Notes under the pieces: model-generated
What the model saw: the letters and a program-made list of their open reading frames with translations, nothing else
What the model was told of the DNA's origin: nothing
Databases searched by the model: none
DNA from: Candidatus Poribacteria bacterium
Lineage (GTDB): Bacteria; Poribacteria; WGA-4E; WGA-3G
Direction of reading: 5' to 3'
Length of the DNA stretch: 64,000 nucleotides
Assembly (NCBI GenBank): GCA_028818705.1
Contig: JAPPNJ010000200.1
Span: forward strand, 17,547-81,546
Shown here: positions 60,815 through 64,000 of the stretch, piece by piece
How the letters are laid out: the number at the start of each line of letters is the position of its first letter
Position numbering within the stretch: position 1 is the stretch's first letter
Program-made: the position numbers and the translations under genes

Positions 60815-62286
60815 ATTCTAATATCTTTCGAGCGTATGATATTCGCGGCATTTTTGGCATTGACTTTCAACCGAAAGACTTTTATCGCATTGCCCGGGCT
60901 TATGCTGATCGTTTTCAGCCCCAAACCGTCGCCTTGGGACATGATGTCCGCGAAAGTTCACCGCAGTTATGGAAACAAGCCGGAGATGGACTTCAAGACG
61001 CAGGCGTTGATGTCCTGAATCTTGGTCAGATTTCAACAGATATGCTCTACTTCGCTGTAGCACGCTACCAAACGGACGGGGGCATTACCATTTCCGCTTC
61101 GCATAATCCAGCACCCTATAACGGCATGAAACTGGTGCGCGGGCACGCGCTACCGATCTCGTCGGATACTGGGCTCTTTGATGTGCGGGATGCCATCAAA
61201 AGCGATTGCCGATTCGAGAAACAGGACACTTGTAAACGCGGCACCCTTCAGACGCGCCCGTTTCTTGACGCATACCTCGTGCATCTCCGATCATTTGTGG
61301 ATCTGCAGCAGTTGTCTGAAAAACGAATAGTCATCAATGCCAACAGCGGACTTGCCGGGCAAGTTGCCGAACGCTTGTTAGCCGAAACACCCATTCAGGT
61401 CTGCGCTCGCCTTTTTATCGATCCAGATGGCACTTTCGCACAAATTCCTGCGGGCCGTCCAGACCCGCTGAGACCTGAGAATCGGGGTTTAACCATACAA
61501 GCGGTCCAACAGACAGGAGCAGACCTTGCAGTGGCGTGGGATGCGGATGCTGACAGATGTTTTTTCTTTGATGAAGAGGGGGAATTCGTCGAAGGATGCT
61601 ATATTACGGCGTTGCTTGCGGAACACCTCCTCCAAAAAAAAGGAAATGGGATTATCATCTTTGACCCGAGAGCCGTATGGGCTGTAGAAGCCGCTGTGAA
61701 GACCGCTAACGGCACCCCGATTCTCAATCGATGCGGACATTCATTCATCAAAACCCGCATGCAGGAAACCGATGCCCTCTTCGCAGGAGAAGCAAGCGGA
61801 CACTACTACTTCCGAGACAATTTCTACGCCGATAACGGCATGATTCCCCTTTTACTTATGCTTGAACACCTCAGCGCGACAAAAATATCTCTCGCTGAAT
61901 CCGTCAACCGCTTCCGAACCAACTACCCGGTCTCTGGTGAAATTAACTTTGCGTTTGAAAGTAGGGATCACATTCTGAATACAATAGAAGCCGTGCGGCA
62001 CGCATTGTGTTGTTGGGGAAACCATCCCTGCATTGAAATACCTGTCGACGGCTTATCTGTCCGATTTTTCGCGAATTCCCGTTCGCATGCCCTTGAAGAT
62101 TTAGGACTTGGCAGCTGGCGGTTCAACCTCCGAGAATCGAATACGGAACCACTTTTGCGGCTCAATGTTGAAGCAGTGGGATGCGAAGAACTTCTCGTCG
62201 AAAAGACTGAAATGCTCAACGGGATGCTAACGAAATTTGGAGGTAAACGGGACACAAAGTTCCGTTGGGAAATAGGAGATGTTTGA
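60811..62286 (+). CDS. Phosphomannomutase/phosphoglucomutase
   Basis: This alpha-D-phosphohexomutase interconverts 6-phospho and 1-phospho sugars. Motifs: phosphoserine loop TISASHNPAPYNGMKLVRG, metal loop AWDADADRCFFFDE, sugar-specificity loop GEASGHYYFRDNF and phosphate loop RESNTEPLLRLNVEA. At 491 residues it is full length. The GEASGHYYF form suits mannose/glucose-type substrates. Translation is coupled to the nucleotidyltransferase. Confidence 0.93.
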   Translation: MNSNIFRAYDIRGIFGIDFQPKDFYRIARAYADRFQPQTVALGHDVRESSPQLWKQAGDGLQDAGVDVLNLGQISTDMLYFAVARYQTDGGITISASHNPAPYNGMKLVRGHALPISSDTGLFDVRDAIKSDCRFEKQDTCKRGTLQTRPFLDAYLVHLRSFVDLQQLSEKRIVINANSGLAGQVAERLLAETPIQVCARLFIDPDGTFAQIPAGRPDPLRPENRGLTIQAVQQTGADLAVAWDADADRCFFFDEEGEFVEGCYITALLAEHLLQKKGNGIIIFDPRAVWAVEAAVKTANGTPILNRCGHSFIKTRMQETDALFAGEASGHYYFRDNFYADNGMIPLLLMLEHLSATKISLAESVNRFRTNYPVSGEINFAFESRDHILNTIEAVRHALCCWGNHPCIEIPVDGLSVRFFANSRSHALEDLGLGSWRFNLRESNTEPLLRLNVEAVGCEELLVEKTEMLNGMLTKFGGKRDTKFRWEIGDV

Positions 62287-62343
62287 AACGAAAAAACCGA
62301 TGAATTGCGTAAATGCTAAAGTTAAGAGTTAAGGAGTAACATC

Positions 62344-63078
62344 ATGAAAGCGTTAAACATTGGATTGGGCATATTTCTCTTGACCTGTTCTGCCTGGGCA
62401 GGTACGTTTCTGGAAACCTTTGATGAGGAAAATTTGGAGGCGTGGCAGGAACTTATTTGGTTGGATATTGACATTGGAGAAGCTTCATGGGAGATCACAG
62501 ATGGCGCATTCCAAGCATTTGTGCCTTTAGGAATAACTCGTCTATTCACTATGGGCGATGAGCGGTGGCGCGATTATGTTATTAAATTTGATGTTAAGCC
62601 AATTGAAAAACACGGCTTTGGAGGCATCGCCGTTGCCGCGCGAGTCAAGGGAACCTGGGCAGTATGGTGTATGATTGGGGACCAAATCCGGAACGCCAAT
62701 AAAGGGATCCTACAGGAGCGCGAATCAAGGGTGACATGTTTTAGTGGTAACTTTCACATCAAGGATCAAATACGGACCCTTGCGAGTACTCCCAGTCCGC
62801 TTTTGAGTTTAAATAAATGGTCTACGCTGAAGTTGAGTGTTAAAAAAGATGTGCTGACTTTCTGGATTAATGATAAGGATATTCTGGGCCCTGTAGTGTT
62901 GGAACTCCCAGATGAGTTCCCTCCCCTTCTGACAGGGGGTATCGGTCTGGGGTTAGGAGGTTATACAGCCCACTTTGATAATATTAGCATCACCGGGGAC
63001 ACCATCTTAGATACTGGTGGATTTTCGGTTGAGCCTGGAATGAAACTTACAACTACTTGGGGAAAATTGAAACGTTAA
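62344..63078 (+). CDS. Secreted jelly-roll (DUF1080-like) protein, paralogue 2
   Basis: The signal peptide (IFLLTCSAWAG) is followed by GTFLETFDEENLEAWQEL, RLFTMGDERWRDYVIKFDVK, WSTLKLSVKKDVLTFWINDK, YTAHFDNISITGD and a C-terminal LTTTWGKLKR. It is more diverged from paralogues 1 and 3 than they are from each other, and its closest fossil is the one at 48721. Predicted periplasmic or exported; function unknown. The SD AAGGAG precedes the ATG. Paralogue 3 follows after 49 bases, probably in one transcript. Confidence 0.8.
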   Translation: MKALNIGLGIFLLTCSAWAGTFLETFDEENLEAWQELIWLDIDIGEASWEITDGAFQAFVPLGITRLFTMGDERWRDYVIKFDVKPIEKHGFGGIAVAARVKGTWAVWCMIGDQIRNANKGILQERESRVTCFSGNFHIKDQIRTLASTPSPLLSLNKWSTLKLSVKKDVLTFWINDKDILGPVVLELPDEFPPLLTGGIGLGLGGYTAHFDNISITGDTILDTGGFSVEPGMKLTTTWGKLKR

Positions 63079-63127
63079 AGTAACGAAAATAACACCATTG
63101 GTAAAAGGTGTTAAAAGGAGTATTCTG

Positions 63128-63859
63128 ATGAAATCAGTCATCATTACGATGGGCGTTTTTTTCTTAACCTGTTCTGCCTGGGCAGGTACGTTTGTGGAAA
63201 CGTTCGATAATAAGGATTTGGAGGGTTGGAAGGAAATTGTTTGGCATGATGAAGCTCCTGGCTCTTGGGAGAACGTTGATGGAGAACTTCACGTGGGAAA
63301 TAATGATGGGTTCTTACGTCTACTCACAATAGGGGATAAAACTTGGCGCAACTACACCGTTGAATTTGATGTCAAACCCCTTAAAAAACATGGCTCTGGG
63401 AGTATTGCGATTGCGGCCCGGATTAGAGGAACCTCGGTTTTATGGTGCATGATTGGTGATGCGCTATTACCTGGTCCCGAGGCCAGAGCGATCTGTTATG
63501 GCGGCAATTTACATAGCAATACACTTCTTTTCATCGCCAGCAAACGGAGTTCTTTTTTGAAATTAAATAAATGGTCAACTCTGAAATTGAGCGTTCAGGA
63601 AAATAATTTGACCTTCTGGATTAATGGAGAGCTGCTGCTAGATCCAATGGAAATCCCAGATATCAAAGAATTTCCGGCACTCATCAAGGAATTCACAGAT
63701 TTCTCTGTTGGCGGTGCCGGTTTCGGGGTTTCAGGTTATACGGCACGCTTTGATAACATTACTATCACCGGCGAAGGTATACCAAACAAGGGTGGGTTAG
63801 CGGTGAAACCTAACGGAAAGATCGCAACGACTTGGGGAGAGTTAAAAGTAAATCCGTGA
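63128..63859 (+). CDS. Secreted jelly-roll (DUF1080-like) protein, paralogue 3
   Basis: Very close to paralogue 1 over the signal peptide and first 100 residues (GTFVETFDNKDLEGWKEI, WRNYTVEFDVKPLKKHG), diverging in the middle. It ends IATTWGELKVNP. The start is ATG 63128 with AAAAGGAG upstream; an in-frame GTG/TTG-type extension to 63098 has no support. A strong terminator follows the stop, closing the operon. Confidence 0.8.
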   Translation: MKSVIITMGVFFLTCSAWAGTFVETFDNKDLEGWKEIVWHDEAPGSWENVDGELHVGNNDGFLRLLTIGDKTWRNYTVEFDVKPLKKHGSGSIAIAARIRGTSVLWCMIGDALLPGPEARAICYGGNLHSNTLLFIASKRSSFLKLNKWSTLKLSVQENNLTFWINGELLLDPMEIPDIKEFPALIKEFTDFSVGGAGFGVSGYTARFDNITITGEGIPNKGGLAVKPNGKIATTWGELKVNP

Positions 63860-63885
63860 TTCAGAAAAATAGCCGATAGTTGACA

Positions 63886-63944
63886 GCCGATGGCAAAACA
63901 AAATCGTCTTAAGGAATTTGTTTTGCTATTGGCTCTCTTTTTTT
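63886..63944 (+). terminator. Intrinsic terminator after paralogue 3
   Basis: A 17-bp stem (63886-63902 with 63917-63933, two G-T wobbles) has a 14-base loop and is followed by TCTCTTTTTTT. Confidence 0.88.
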
Positions 63945-63953
63945 GAAAAAAAC

Positions 63954-63959
63954 TTGACA
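63954..63959 (+). promoter_or_regulatory. TTGACA -35 element of a gene beyond the window
   Basis: An A-tract directly precedes CTTGACA, the same arrangement as at 48713, 51671, 51827 and 60050. No clear -10 box follows at 17 bases. It probably marks the promoter of the next gene to the right. Confidence 0.45.
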
Positions 63960-64000
63960 ATGTTTTTGAAATATGAGAAACTATTAAGCATATCAAGAAA

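Noticed and set aside
1..64000. CRISPR arrays, tRNA and rRNA genes
   Set aside because: No regularly spaced repeats, cloverleaf-like GTTCRANNC/T-arm pattern with acceptor pairing, or rRNA signature sequences were seen on either strand.

Overview
The window looks like a chromosomal contig from an uncultured Gram-negative bacterium. Outer-membrane functions are present (TolC-type channel, LptE-like lipoprotein, GT9 heptosyltransferase, a probable heptose/mannose-phosphate guanylyltransferase). Base composition is somewhat AT-rich by eye. Secreted jelly-roll paralogues ending in a TTWG-x-LK motif and abundant short palindromic intergenic repeats recall Candidatus Poribacteria or a related sponge/marine lineage. 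That placement is inferred from memory of gene style and was not tested. No rRNA, tRNA or CRISPR array was seen.

Layout. 1-4.3 kb: efflux cassette (TolC-like, long HlyD adaptor, ABC ATPase) with no permease in view. 4.5-10 kb: an archaeal-style beta-RFAP synthase homologue, nfuA with a sigma-70 factor, a lone ThDP-binding half-enzyme of the sulfopyruvate decarboxylase alpha type, and acs. 10-11 kb: repeat-rich intergenic DNA. 11-20 kb: a defence island with a NACHT NTPase carrying a Tyr/Leu/Asp-rich repeat tail, a BcgI-like restriction system (nuclease-methylase fusion, DUF4145 protein, specificity subunit), a second DNA methyltransferase and a toxin-antitoxin pair. 20-26.7 kb: CPBP protease, glycosyltransferase, TVP38-type membrane protein, CCA-adding enzyme, VOC protein. 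27-37 kb: the conserved rimP-nusA-rnpM-infB-ylxP-rbfA-nrnA-ribF-rpsO-pnp cluster, without truB. 37-48.4 kb: lipoproteins, an amidohydrolase, the glycine cleavage genes gcvT-gcvH-gcvP, trkA-trkH and pdxH.

The most interesting part is 48.7-64 kb. It encodes an A24 prepilin-type peptidase, an atypical sigma factor whose ribosome binding site sits inside two mutually exclusive RNA stems, and two tiny paralogous peptides with a conserved leader-like segment and a variable tail. These are followed by two GT-B glycosyltransferases, each with a PqqD/RRE-like N-terminal domain. A membrane-anchored transglutaminase-fold protein, a SAM methyltransferase and sugar-nucleotide genes (nucleotidyltransferase, phosphomannomutase) complete the set. 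Secreted jelly-roll paralogues and decayed copies of them are scattered through it. A promoter/leader block is duplicated in front of the peptide genes and the sugar-nucleotide genes, tying them together. I read this as a candidate glycosylated-peptide (RiPP-like) pathway that I do not recognise as described. The main alternative is that the peptides are pilin-like substrates of the A24 peptidase.
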